DNA of 64,000 nt, taken from NCBI GenBank assembly GCA_048499455.1, contig JASNZV010000014.1:1-64000 (forward strand), written 5' to 3'. This document shows positions 7,636-15,247 of the stretch, one piece after another (position 1 is the first letter of the stretch; each line of letters begins with the position of its first letter). This DNA is from CFX5 sp023384495 (GTDB lineage Bacteria > Chloroflexota > Anaerolineae > Caldilineales > Caldilineaceae). The position numbers were made by a program, and so were the translations under genes. Under the pieces are notes generated by a model, which did not search any database, was not told where the DNA came from, and saw only the letters and a program-made list of their open reading frames with translations.

Positions 7636-8274
7636 CTAAGCGCATGGATTCCCCGACGCGCACAGCAGATGGGTATGCACAAAGGCGGCGATTGTGTGTG
7701 GCTCGTCGCTCTCCAATTGAGCGTGAAACTGGCGCATATGCTCGTAGACATGGCGGATCAGCGAGGGCGCGCTGCGTAGCGTTTGTTCGTACGCCAGCCC
7801 TTGGGCCAGGCCGGCCAGGCCGGCGGCCAGCGATGTAACGAGCGTCTGTCGCTGAACGTCCGACAAGCGGCTCTTGACAAACGCAGTGGCCAGTTCGTCG
7901 GCAATCTGCTCTTCACGCCGTGCGTCCTCACCCCAGAGGCCCATCTGGCGCCGAAGATGATGCCCGACCTCATGGGCCACCAGCCAGGGGATGATCTGTT
8001 CCAGCAGTTCCAAGACTGCGCTGGCGCTGCTGAATTGCATCAGGTGTTGAAAGAGCAGCAGCTCGAACCGCCCACGTGGTTGCGCCGGATCGGGAGCAGA
8101 CAAGTAGATCTGCCGCTCTCCCCGATGATAGTAGCAGAGCAGCCCTTCACCGGGTTGGATGGCGAGACCCGGTTCCAGTTGCACGTGGTGCGTGGCCAGC
8201 TCGGCGCGCAATTCCTCGAGCGCTTGGCGCGCCAATACAAACAACGGATTGCCAGTCGTCATAGCCTTAGCCAT
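7636..8274 (-). CDS. HExxH metallopeptidase-like protein
   Basis: 212 residues. The start ATG at 8274 is fixed by an 8-base overlap with the end of the upstream gene (ATGGCTAA), which suggests translational coupling. Residues 98-108 (WLVAHEVGHHL) hold the HExxH zinc motif. About 17 residues later EEQIADELA supplies a likely third Glu ligand, the gluzincin-like arrangement. There is no signal peptide or membrane helix. I cannot place it in a named family. Substrate unknown; since it is coupled to a terpene-synthase-like gene and near a leader-peptide gene, a maturation role is possible but unproven. Confidence 0.6.
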   Translation of the reverse strand: MAKAMTTGNPLFVLARQALEELRAELATHHVQLEPGLAIQPGEGLLCYYHRGERQIYLSAPDPAQPRGRFELLLFQHLMQFSSASAVLELLEQIIPWLVAHEVGHHLRRQMGLWGEDARREEQIADELATAFVKSRLSDVQRQTLVTSLAAGLAGLAQGLAYEQTLRSAPSLIRHVYEHMRQFHAQLESDEPHTIAAFVHTHLLCASGNPCA

Positions 8275-9184
8275 CGAAGAGCGGACCCAGACGTTCAAAC
8301 ATCTGCACAACTTGGGCCGATTGCTGGCGCATCCGCGCGCGCCGCTGGTGCAGATAACCGGTCAGCGCCGGGCTGTGGAGCGCCTCTGCAAGCTGGCTCA
8401 ACTCGCTTAGCCACGTGTCGAGCAGCTCGATTGCCCAGGCAAACCCCTCGCGGATCACCCATGCGCCTTCGGTTTCGGTGGGCCGCTTACGGCGCCGCCC
8501 CTCCGATAGAAAGTAAGAGGGGGTTTGATGACCCAGATCTTTGACCCAACCAAAGAGATCATTGTAGAGCTGGTGCCAACAGCCGAGGCGATCATAGAAC
8601 GCTTGCCATGCATCATACAGGTGCGGCTGCCCATAGCGGTGGGCCACGGCAGCCAACGGGATCTTCCCCCCAGCCACCTTGACCCCCGAAATGGCAACGA
8701 ACGTGTCCAGGTCGATCTCGGTGAGCGCAGCGTCACGCAGGGCGCTCTCGGCAGATTGTATGGCAATGGCGCTGAACTGCGCCCAAAAGGGATGGTTGTG
8801 GGGGAAGTAGCGCTCGTAGACGGCGTGAAAGTGGAGGTGAAAGAAGCCCAACATAGGCAGAAGCTTTGGCTCCACCGTGCTGTGACCATCCATCACATTG
8901 TCGATCATACGAATGAAGTAATAGCCGTTGACCGACGAGTAGACCAGATCAGCCTGAAAATCCACATCGGGGCTAGGATCGACGGTCTGTTCCATCCACC
9001 ACGGCAGACGGAGCATGGGAAAGGCCAACGGGTGCAAAAAGTAGGCAGCCGGCCTCGCCCCACCGGCGAGGCGAGTAAACCAGTCGGCAGCCTGCTGCGC
9101 CATATACGGTGCGTTGGGGCGCATTTCCGACAAAATTCGTTCAACAGCGCGGTCTGCCAGTTGGTCGATCATTTCATTACACAT
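8267..9184 (-). CDS. class I terpene synthase-like / isoprenoid biosynthesis enzyme
   Basis: 305 residues from ATG 9184; a GTG at 9250 would add 22 residues, and neither start has a strong ribosome-binding site. The protein is alpha-helical and carries two spaced metal-binding motifs typical of class I terpene synthases. The first is IRMIDNVMDG (aspartates 95 and 99, a D-x3-D version of the Asp-rich motif). The second is YNDLFGWVKD (residues 207-216), close to the NSE motif, with Gly in place of the usual Ser/Thr. Such enzymes ionise prenyl diphosphates with Mg2+. The substrate and product cannot be told from sequence. It overlaps the peptidase-like gene and diverges from the leader-peptide/flavoprotein pair. 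Confidence 0.6.
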   Translation of the reverse strand: MCNEMIDQLADRAVERILSEMRPNAPYMAQQAADWFTRLAGGARPAAYFLHPLAFPMLRLPWWMEQTVDPSPDVDFQADLVYSSVNGYYFIRMIDNVMDGHSTVEPKLLPMLGFFHLHFHAVYERYFPHNHPFWAQFSAIAIQSAESALRDAALTEIDLDTFVAISGVKVAGGKIPLAAVAHRYGQPHLYDAWQAFYDRLGCWHQLYNDLFGWVKDLGHQTPSYFLSEGRRRKRPTETEGAWVIREGFAWAIELLDTWLSELSQLAEALHSPALTGYLHQRRARMRQQSAQVVQMFERLGPLFDG

Positions 9185-9334
9185 GGTCACATTCGGCTCT
9201 CCCGGTTCTACCGGAAAATGCGCTTGACGGATCGTCAGACCCGTCGTCACACCCGTGGATTTGGCAATCCAGGAAGAGCGACAATATTCCAGTTCTGTCT
9301 GTGAGATGAATCGATCTAGACATCGATCCGGACT

Positions 9335-9363
9335 TTGACAAATGGTTCGTTCTCTAGTATAAA
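9335..9363 (+). promoter_or_regulatory. consensus sigma-70 promoter for the leader-peptide gene
   Basis: TTGACA (9335-9340), a 17-base spacer and TATAAA (9358-9363). This is close to the ideal housekeeping promoter and predicts a transcript starting near 9370, about 88 bases before the ATG at 9458. Confidence 0.75.
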
Positions 9364-9457
9364 ACTTCCCCAGATATTCCCCACTTTATGTCAACCACTC
9401 ATGTCAGCCACATTGAGACTCCCCAACAATGGGGTGCAGACTTACCGGAGGGCAAGC

Positions 9458-9658
9458 ATGGCCACACTGCAAGAAATTGCAATTCGAATCATCACGGATG
9501 ACGCATTTGCCCAATTGCTACTGGCCGATCCGGAGCAAGTGCTGCGCGCCGAAGGGGTTGAACCCACGCCCGAAATGCTCGATGTCATCAAGGGGATCGA
9601 CATCAACGAACTGCGCAGCCTCACGGCCGCATTTACCGACGAAAACAAGGCCATGTAG
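9458..9658 (+). CDS. Os1348-like leader peptide (66 aa)
   Basis: Starts at ATG 9458 with GGAGG five bases upstream; a longer frame from 9335 would overlap the promoter and has no ribosome-binding site. The 66 residues run MATLQEIAIRIITDDAFAQL, then LLADPEQVLRAEGVEP (21-36), and end ENKAM. The 'F-x-x-LLxDPxxxLxxxG' pattern is shared with the protein at 2815 and with NHLP/Os1348-type RiPP leaders. There is no Cys and no Gly-Gly cleavage site, and the C-terminus has no obvious core. It may be a leader whose core is very short, or a stand-alone adaptor. The flavoprotein gene follows after six bases, so the two are co-transcribed. Confidence 0.65.
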   Translation: MATLQEIAIRIITDDAFAQLLLADPEQVLRAEGVEPTPEMLDVIKGIDINELRSLTAAFTDENKAM

Positions 9659-9664
9659 CCACGA

Positions 9665-10879
9665 ATGGACATGCAGGATATGGCCAAAGCACAGACCAAC
9701 CCGGCGCATCGTCCACCGCGCCGGCCAAAGAGCGATGTCATCGTCGTCGGAGCGGGGCCGGCGGGCAGTACGGCCGCAGCTATGCTGGCCCGGCGCGGGG
9801 TGCGCGTCCTTTTGGTGGATCGTGAGTCGTTCCCCCGCCCCAAAGCGTGCGGCGATGTCGTCCCTTTGGGTTGCTTTGTGGCGTTGCGCGAGATTGGGCT
9901 AACCGAAATCCACTTTCCTCACTTTCGTATCGGCCAGGTGGCGCTCCAGGGCGAAGAGGGCGCAGAGCGGCGTTTTACGCTGGCGCCACGGCCGGGGCTG
10001 GGCACCTGTGTCGTCCCCAGGAGCATCTTCGACGAGGCGCTCTTTCACCATGCCCTGGCCTGTGGCGCTGAATACCGCCGGCTCAACATCCGCGGCCCGA
10101 TCCTACACGGCAGCCAGGTTGTTGGCGTCGCGGGAACCGGCGTTCGTGGCGCCGTGGAAGAGTATGGCCGCGTGGTGATCGCCGCCGATGGGGCCACCTC
10201 GGCTATGGCCCGCGCCCTCTGCGGCGCTGACCGCCGCGATCACGAATGGGCGGTGGCGTTGCGCGCCTATGTCAACACCGACGCACAGCTTGACGACGCC
10301 ATCGAACTGGCCTTCCTAGACGCCGTCCAGCCCGGATACGCCTGGTTTTTCCCCGTGACAAACCACCGCGCCAATGTCGGCATTGGCATGCGGAGCGACT
10401 TCTACCGGCGGCAGCCGCACACACTCGCCGAACTACTGACAGGCTACTTGGGCCGGCCCGAACTCGCCGCCCGCATTGGACGCAACGCGATGGAGGAGCC
10501 CAAAGCCTGGCCGGTGCCCCTCTTTCACTTCGACAAGCCGCGTGTCTTCCCCGGCGCTCTGCTCGCCGGTGACGCCGGCGGCTTTGTCCACCCAATCACC
10601 GCCGCCGGCATTTACCCGGCCATCATTACGGGGCTTTGTGCAGCACAAGCCACGCTCGATGCGCTCGCCGCCGGTGATCTCTCGCGGGCGGGGCTGGCCG
10701 CATATGACACGCACTGGCGGCAGGCATTGGCCGACGAATTCAGGCCCGCCGTCACGGCCAGCCGGCTTTCGACCGCCTTCCCGCATCTTGTGGCCGCAGC
10801 GCTGCTCCATGTGCAGCCGGCAGGCCCCGCAAATCCATCCTTGAAGATCGATGCGCCCTTCGCCGGCGGCAAGTTTTAG
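9665..10879 (+). CDS. FAD-dependent oxidoreductase, geranylgeranyl reductase family
   Basis: 404 residues. The FAD-binding motif is VIVVGAGPAGS (25-35), with LLVDRE at the end of the second strand and KACGD (60-64), the Cys-Gly segment typical of geranylgeranyl-reductase-like flavoproteins. VIAADGATS (171-179) and GDAGGF (302-307) complete the fold. Family members reduce prenyl double bonds or act on halogenated or peptide substrates. Here the neighbour is a leader-peptide gene six bases upstream, and a terpene-synthase-like gene lies on the other strand, so either a prenyl or a peptide substrate is possible. The stop overlaps the stop of the convergent ligase gene by four bases. The start may be ATG 9665 or ATG 9680. 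Confidence 0.8.
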   Translation: MDMQDMAKAQTNPAHRPPRRPKSDVIVVGAGPAGSTAAAMLARRGVRVLLVDRESFPRPKACGDVVPLGCFVALREIGLTEIHFPHFRIGQVALQGEEGAERRFTLAPRPGLGTCVVPRSIFDEALFHHALACGAEYRRLNIRGPILHGSQVVGVAGTGVRGAVEEYGRVVIAADGATSAMARALCGADRRDHEWAVALRAYVNTDAQLDDAIELAFLDAVQPGYAWFFPVTNHRANVGIGMRSDFYRRQPHTLAELLTGYLGRPELAARIGRNAMEEPKAWPVPLFHFDKPRVFPGALLAGDAGGFVHPITAAGIYPAIITGLCAAQATLDALAAGDLSRAGLAAYDTHWRQALADEFRPAVTASRLSTAFPHLVAAALLHVQPAGPANPSLKIDAPFAGGKF

Positions 10880-12237
10880 GCCGCCTGTCCGTGCAAACGG
10901 AAGATACGGGCGGCCTTGCCCGTGGCCCCGCGAGGCACGTCTGCGCGCCATTGGACGGTGATCGGGGGTGGCGCAATGTTTTGCAGCGCAAGCGCCCTTC
11001 GCACCGACGCCACCAGTTGCGGCTCGTCTACTGCGCCCTGGTCGCCGCTGAGGCGCAGGCACAGGCCATCCGCCGTGTGCGCCACCTGCCAGCCAGCCAC
11101 CGGCGCCGCGTCGAGGATGCGATAGAAGACCATCGGGTGCACCGCCACGGTTCCGCCGGTGGCAGCGGGGAAGCGCAAAACTTCCTCCTGGCGGCCCTGG
11201 ATGTGGTCGATGAGCCTGAACGCACAGCCACAGGGGCACGACGGCTGCGTGGAGAGACGCACGCTGTCGGTCAGCTCGTAGCGGATCAGCGGCTGGGTAT
11301 GGTTGTAGAGCACAGTGAGCAACACTTTGGCGCCAAATTCGCCTGGGGCCACGGGTCGATTTGTTTCGTCCACCACCTCAAAGATCACCAGATCTTCAAA
11401 GAGATGCAGCCCGCGGTGCGCGCTGCATTCGACGGCGTACGCGCCCCCTTCGCTGGCGCCATACTGGTTAAAGAGCGAACCCTGTCCCCATGTAGCTTCG
11501 ACCCGCGTGCGCAGTTCGGGCGTCAGCACCTCGGCGGTGCTCACAATCCGCCGCGGGTGAATCTGCAAATGCCCGGCTTGTTGTTCGTCGGCCAAGATGC
11601 CCGCCATCGAGGCATAGGTGGCCAGAAGGTGTGGCTGCCATTGATTGAGGCGCTGCACCAGTTGCTCGACCGGCGCGCCCACGTCGAGCCGGAGCATGGG
11701 CAACACCGAGCTGCGCACGGTTGCGCCGACGCGCGCCGACATGTGCCACGGCGTTGTCGATGCGACCACCGCCATGCGCGGGCGCTGGATCAAGCCCCAC
11801 AGCGAACCGACGTGACGTTCGTAGCGAGTAAACGAGGCGAGCATGGTGGCCCACTCGCGTTGGTTGTAGAGGAGATAGGCCGGCTCGCCGGTGGTGCCCG
11901 ACGTGGCGGTGACAAAGTAGCGACCAAGAAAGCGCTCGGCGCCGCGTATCTGCGCCACATGGGCGGCCACGTCCGCCGGGCGGATGGCGCGGTTGGTGAC
12001 GATGTCGGCACTGTGCGCTTGGAGCATGGCCTTGGTGAGCACAGGCAATTCGTACAGGGGGCGGTCGGCCAGCCCGGCGTGAAATTCTCGATAGAAAGGC
12101 GAATGCGCGTAGGCATGGGCGCGCAGGTCATGCAACGCTTGCGCCCGATAGGCGTCGAGCTGGGGGCGGCTCCATCGTTCTCGCTGGCGTAACTGCCGCA
12201 GCGCCAGCATCATGGCAACAATGGTGCGGTAGGTCAT
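10876..12237 (-). CDS. adenylate-forming ligase, phenylacetate-CoA ligase/CoF synthetase-like
   Basis: 453 residues from ATG 12237, with no clear ribosome-binding site. The ATP/AMP-binding loop is TSGTTGEP (112-119). Further motifs are FNQYGASEGG and LIRYELTDSVRL, the order found in phenylacetate-CoA ligase relatives. A C-terminal lid domain ends with a conserved Gly-Lys segment (PRGATGKAARIF). CPCGCAFR suggests a Cys-rich metal-binding loop, as in several members of this family. Expected chemistry is activation of a carboxylate as acyl-AMP, possibly then as a thioester. The substrate is unknown. It converges on the flavoprotein gene and completes the putative biosynthetic locus. Confidence 0.75.
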   Translation of the reverse strand: MTYRTIVAMMLALRQLRQRERWSRPQLDAYRAQALHDLRAHAYAHSPFYREFHAGLADRPLYELPVLTKAMLQAHSADIVTNRAIRPADVAAHVAQIRGAERFLGRYFVTATSGTTGEPAYLLYNQREWATMLASFTRYERHVGSLWGLIQRPRMAVVASTTPWHMSARVGATVRSSVLPMLRLDVGAPVEQLVQRLNQWQPHLLATYASMAGILADEQQAGHLQIHPRRIVSTAEVLTPELRTRVEATWGQGSLFNQYGASEGGAYAVECSAHRGLHLFEDLVIFEVVDETNRPVAPGEFGAKVLLTVLYNHTQPLIRYELTDSVRLSTQPSCPCGCAFRLIDHIQGRQEEVLRFPAATGGTVAVHPMVFYRILDAAPVAGWQVAHTADGLCLRLSGDQGAVDEPQLVASVRRALALQNIAPPPITVQWRADVPRGATGKAARIFRLHGQAA

Positions 12238-12343
12238 GGTGAGTCGTAACCAGATTTCTGGTGAGGGAGTCTACCCAGGCAAATGCCGCAAACGACGCCC
12301 AATGCAACAACGGGGAGGTGAGAGGCGCCTGCATCGGCCCGGT

Positions 12344-12372
12344 TTGCCAATGGACAAAACCTGTACTATAGT
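12344..12372 (+). promoter_or_regulatory. possible promoter for the secreted protein gene
   Basis: TTGCCA (12344-12349), 17 bases, TATAGT (12367-12372). It lies 240 bases before the start at 12615, so the leader RNA would include the large palindrome at 12411-12506. Confidence 0.4.
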
Positions 12373-12410
12373 ATCATAAATCCACCCTGTATGCAATTAC
12401 ACACCGCACG

Positions 12411-12506
12411 CAGGGTGTGTCCAGGATTTCGGGCGGTATAGGTAACAGTCACTGCAAAAGTGACTGTTACCTCACAGGATCGCCCCAAATTTCGGACGCG
12501 CCCCCG
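12411..12506. repeat. dispersed palindrome, family A (longest copy)
   Basis: The centre is a perfect 14-bp inverted repeat, AGGTAACAGTCACT / AGTGACTGTTACCT (12440-12453 and 12459-12472), with loop GCAAA. Outer sequences (GTGTCCAGGATTTCGGGC on the left and its imperfect complement on the right, with GCCCCAAATTTCGGAC) extend it to almost 100 bases. Related copies lie at 25058, 25946, 34780 and 58692. Confidence 0.8.
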
Positions 12507-12614
12507 CACGCAGAGTTGCCGTCCACGCCGCGTACAACGCGGTGGGGCGGTCGCTGGATGGCTTCCACTCGCCATTGTTGGAAGCGGCTTCTTTTTTTCA
12601 CAAAGGAGGAAACG

Positions 12615-13349
12615 ATGTTACGTTTGATTCGGGCGCCTCTTGTCTTTGCCCTGCTGTTGGCGGTTGCATTGGCGGCGATGCTCTATGGAACAGGCGGGCA
12701 GCCATCGGTTGCCGCGCCGTCCGCCGCCGCCCCGGCGATTGAGGTAGGCATCGCACCGACGGGGCGCAATTCCATGGAATTCGTCGGCATCGTCGACCAG
12801 GACGGGCTCAATTTCAGCTACTACGGCTACGTGACCCATCTCTATGGCATCACAAACACGCTCTTGTTCGCCAACCCCCTCCAGCAGGATGAGACCACGG
12901 CGCGGTTCACCTTTCACGGCGCGGCCAACATGACGGGGCGCTCAATTATCAGCAATGTCTTCAACCTCAATGCGGCAGGGACCATCACCTTCTATTTTGA
13001 CCCGCTGCCCGGCGCTGATTTCGATGATCCCTCGTCGTTTATCCGTGGAACCGCGGTTGCCACCGCCACCACCCGCTTTCACAACGTATTGACGGTGATC
13101 GCGCCCGACACGGGGCTGGCCAGCGGTGTCGCCGAGTTGGAGCAGATCGCCACGCAGCCGGTGGAACTGTTGGGGCAAAGCGTTCAGTTGGGGCGCAACA
13201 CGTTGCAACAGCGATTCACCTACACGGGGTTTGGCGTTCGCCTGGAGCCGGCCACCCCGCGCGCCGTGATCATCATCGCGGCGGACGGGCAAGTGACGGG
13301 CGCCAGCACCTTCCTGCCCCAAGTGTTGGACGGGCCAGCGAGCCGGTAA
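12615..13349 (+). CDS. secreted protein of unknown function
   Basis: 244 residues from ATG 12615, with an excellent AAAGGAGG site. The N-terminus is a signal peptide (LIRAPLVFALLLAVALAAML) followed by an Ala/Pro-rich linker to about residue 45. The rest is beta-rich, with repeated 'TARFTFHGAANMTG', 'GTITFYFDPLPGADFDDPSS' and 'QQRFTYTGFGVRLEP' type strands, and no catalytic motif that I recognise. It is probably exported to the cell surface. I do not recognise the family. It stands alone between the ligase gene and the tRNA gene. Confidence 0.75.
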   Translation: MLRLIRAPLVFALLLAVALAAMLYGTGGQPSVAAPSAAAPAIEVGIAPTGRNSMEFVGIVDQDGLNFSYYGYVTHLYGITNTLLFANPLQQDETTARFTFHGAANMTGRSIISNVFNLNAAGTITFYFDPLPGADFDDPSSFIRGTAVATATTRFHNVLTVIAPDTGLASGVAELEQIATQPVELLGQSVQLGRNTLQQRFTYTGFGVRLEPATPRAVIIIAADGQVTGASTFLPQVLDGPASR

Positions 13350-13468
13350 CATGGGGCGCTGGATAACGCCACTCCTGCCTGGTTGCGCATCGGGTGCTCG
13401 TCGCACGCAGGCTGGGGTGGCGCATCGCCCCATCGCGAGAATACAGACCGGATGAACGATGGAGAAAA

Positions 13469-13498
13469 TTGACAGCAGAGCGGCGCATCTGGTATCCT
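13469..13498 (+). promoter_or_regulatory. tRNA-Val promoter
   Basis: TTGACA (13469-13474), 18-base spacer, TATCCT (13493-13498), about 20 bases before the mature 5' end of the tRNA. Confidence 0.7.
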
Positions 13499-13518
13499 CA
13501 CCTCTGGCTCATTCGTGC

Positions 13519-13592
13519 GGGCGAATAGCTCAGTTGGTTAGAGCACCTCGCTTACACCGAGGGGGTCAGGGGTTCGAGTCCCTTTTCGCCCA
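13519..13592 (+). tRNA. trnV: tRNA-Val (TAC anticodon)
   Basis: A full cloverleaf can be drawn. The acceptor stem is GGGCGAA/TTCGCCC with discriminator A. The D-arm is GCTC...GAGC. The anticodon stem is CCTCG/CGAGG around loop CTTACAC, giving anticodon TAC. The T-arm is AGGGG TTCGAGT CCCTT. The CCA end is not encoded. It reads GUA and, by wobble, other valine codons. Confidence 0.97.
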
Positions 13593-13623
13593 CTGAAATT
13601 TTGCTGTTGCCGCTGTTTTGAGG

Positions 13624-13657
13624 GTCGTCTGGTTACACCAGCCAGGCGGCTTTTTTT
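13624..13657 (+). terminator. intrinsic terminator after tRNA-Val
   Basis: Stem GTCGTCTGG / CCAGGCGGC (with G-U pairs), loop of nine bases, then seven T residues (13651-13657). Confidence 0.85.
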
Positions 13658-13759
13658 GTTGCCCAAAAATCAAACAAGAGCAACAATTTGCGAAGGCCAA
13701 TCAGAACACAGAATCCACCCGTTGCATACTTAGCGTGACGAGTGGCCAGTGACGGAATT

Positions 13760-14627
13760 GCCTATGTGCTGTACACTTTGAGCGCCATAGTGGTTGATGA
13801 CCTTCACCGCAATCTTGCCGGTGCTGGGCGGGTCGAAGGGCTGGCTGACGGCGCTCTAGAGTGCCGACCATTCGGCCTCGTCAATCTCGGCGCGCAGCTC
13901 GCGCTTGAGCTTGTCATACGGTTGGTCAGCGCCGGTGAAGTAGGCGTGGCGGACAAAGAAGCTCTCGCCGATGTAGTCGGTGTTGATGAACCAACAGGCG
14001 ATATCGTCGGTGTTGCTGCTGCGGATGACGCCGGTGGTGGGGTCGTCCACGTCCACGCCCTTGATTTCGACGGTGAGCTTGCCGACTGCGTCGCGCTGGA
14101 TGTCCACATCGGGCTCATCTCGCCAAAGACCATAAAACCATCAAGAGGTTGCCGGCGCCGGTCTTCTTGAGCAGTTCGTCAGCCATGGCCAGGTCGGGAT
14201 TCATACGCGCCGGCAGCACGGGCAGCTTGCCATATTGCCGCTGCTGCTCGTCGATGATGCCCGTGCGCACCGGCTGTTCAACGGGCTTGAACTCGTTGGC
14301 GGTCTCGCCGGCGTGGGCGTCAAAGGCAAAGCCGCAGACAATTAGCATGTCAAAGCCGACGCCTTGCATCGCCTCTTTAGCGGCCCCTTTCCCCCGTTGC
14401 GGACCCACGGCGCCGTGCTCAGGGCCGATAAAGATGGCGACCCGTTTGACCTGCCCATCGGCGTCGGTGTATTCACCGGTGGCTTGCAGCCAGGCGCCGC
14501 TGTACGGTTCCAGCCAGTCAAACTTGAGCCGCTCTTCCTTGAGGGTGTCCTGGATGCCGGCAGCCTTGAGGTTGTCCAGAATCATGGGGGTGAAGTCGTG
14601 CTTGGCTCGCTCCCCAAAACACGTCAT
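13760..14627 (-). pseudogene. remnant of a site-specific DNA methyltransferase (Mod-like), C-terminal part
   Basis: Read on the minus strand, successive frames give the familiar end of a site-specific DNA methyltransferase. 14627-14115 has FIGPEHGAV, GFDMLIVCGFAFDAHA, PVLPARMNPDLAMADELL and GNLLMV. The frame then breaks twice: small insertions near 14120-14140 duplicate part of 'MVFGE'. It resumes at 14107 with VDIQRDAVGKLTVEIKG, RSSNTDDIACWFINTDY and FFVRHAYFTGAD. An in-frame TAG at 13856 interrupts the expected 'LYS-x-V-S-Q-P-F', after which PPSTGKIAVKVINHYG is still readable. The catalytic N-terminal half (DPPY and FxGxG motifs) is missing. It cannot be functional and marks a lost restriction-modification locus. 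Confidence 0.8.
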
Positions 14628-14679
14628 TCTGCGACAAAATCTACCAAACCTGGGGCGATTGTATCGGAGGAGCGGTCAG

Positions 14680-15245
14680 ATTCAAGCGAATTCAGGCTGC
14701 CTACCGAGTTTTTCGAGCGGTGTCACTCAATCGTACTGCCCTGCCTGTTGCTCCTGGCCGGTTGGTTTTCAGCCCAGGCGGATCAGGGGGCACAGTCAGA
14801 GAATCGTCAATCTACGCCTGCCAATGACACGATTACCCCGGCTGTCTATTTACCCCTGGTGGAGCAGTCTGCCAATCAGTCCTTCATCTTTGTGACGCCA
14901 CAGGCGGCATGGACGGCAGATTGGTGGTCATGGGCTGAACGGACAGGGTTCGTCCCTTCCAAGAGCACGGCGAAGTTGACTGTAGGCTGGGCCGAATCGG
15001 CGACGTGCGCTTCCTGGCCGGCGCCGTGGGTCCGCACCGGTGGGGCGTTCCTGTACGGTTCCGCCCAGCAAAACATTGATGGCGCCTGTGCATACTGCTG
15101 CCTGGTACAACGAAGAGTCCGAAGACCTGACGGTTGCCGAGAAGCGCGTCGTTTTGGATGAATACTATTCCGACCGAGTGCCCGGCCGCTACAACACCAA
15201 GGAGATCCCCGGCATCCGGGTGCCCATTCTCTCGACAATGTCAAG
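14680..15245 (+). pseudogene. fragment(s) of a secreted protein, cut by the IS110 region
   Basis: One frame reads IVLPCLLLLAGWFSAQADQG, a signal-peptide-like stretch. A linker ending TPAVYLPLVEQ follows, a form common in Chloroflexota exported proteins. It runs on to about 15161 but loses protein character. From about 15090 a different frame gives AWYNEESEDLTVAEKRVVLD, EYYSDRVPGRYNTKEIPGI and RVPILSTM, which look like real protein and stop at the edge of the IS110 sequence near 15245. At least one frameshift and one insertion are needed to explain this. Product unknown. Confidence 0.45.
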
Positions 15246-15247
15246 GG

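Noticed and set aside
10891..12192. A 433-codon plus-strand frame opposite the adenylate-forming ligase
   Set aside because: No domain pattern, Arg/His/Gly-rich composition, and the minus strand has the TSGTTGEP loop.
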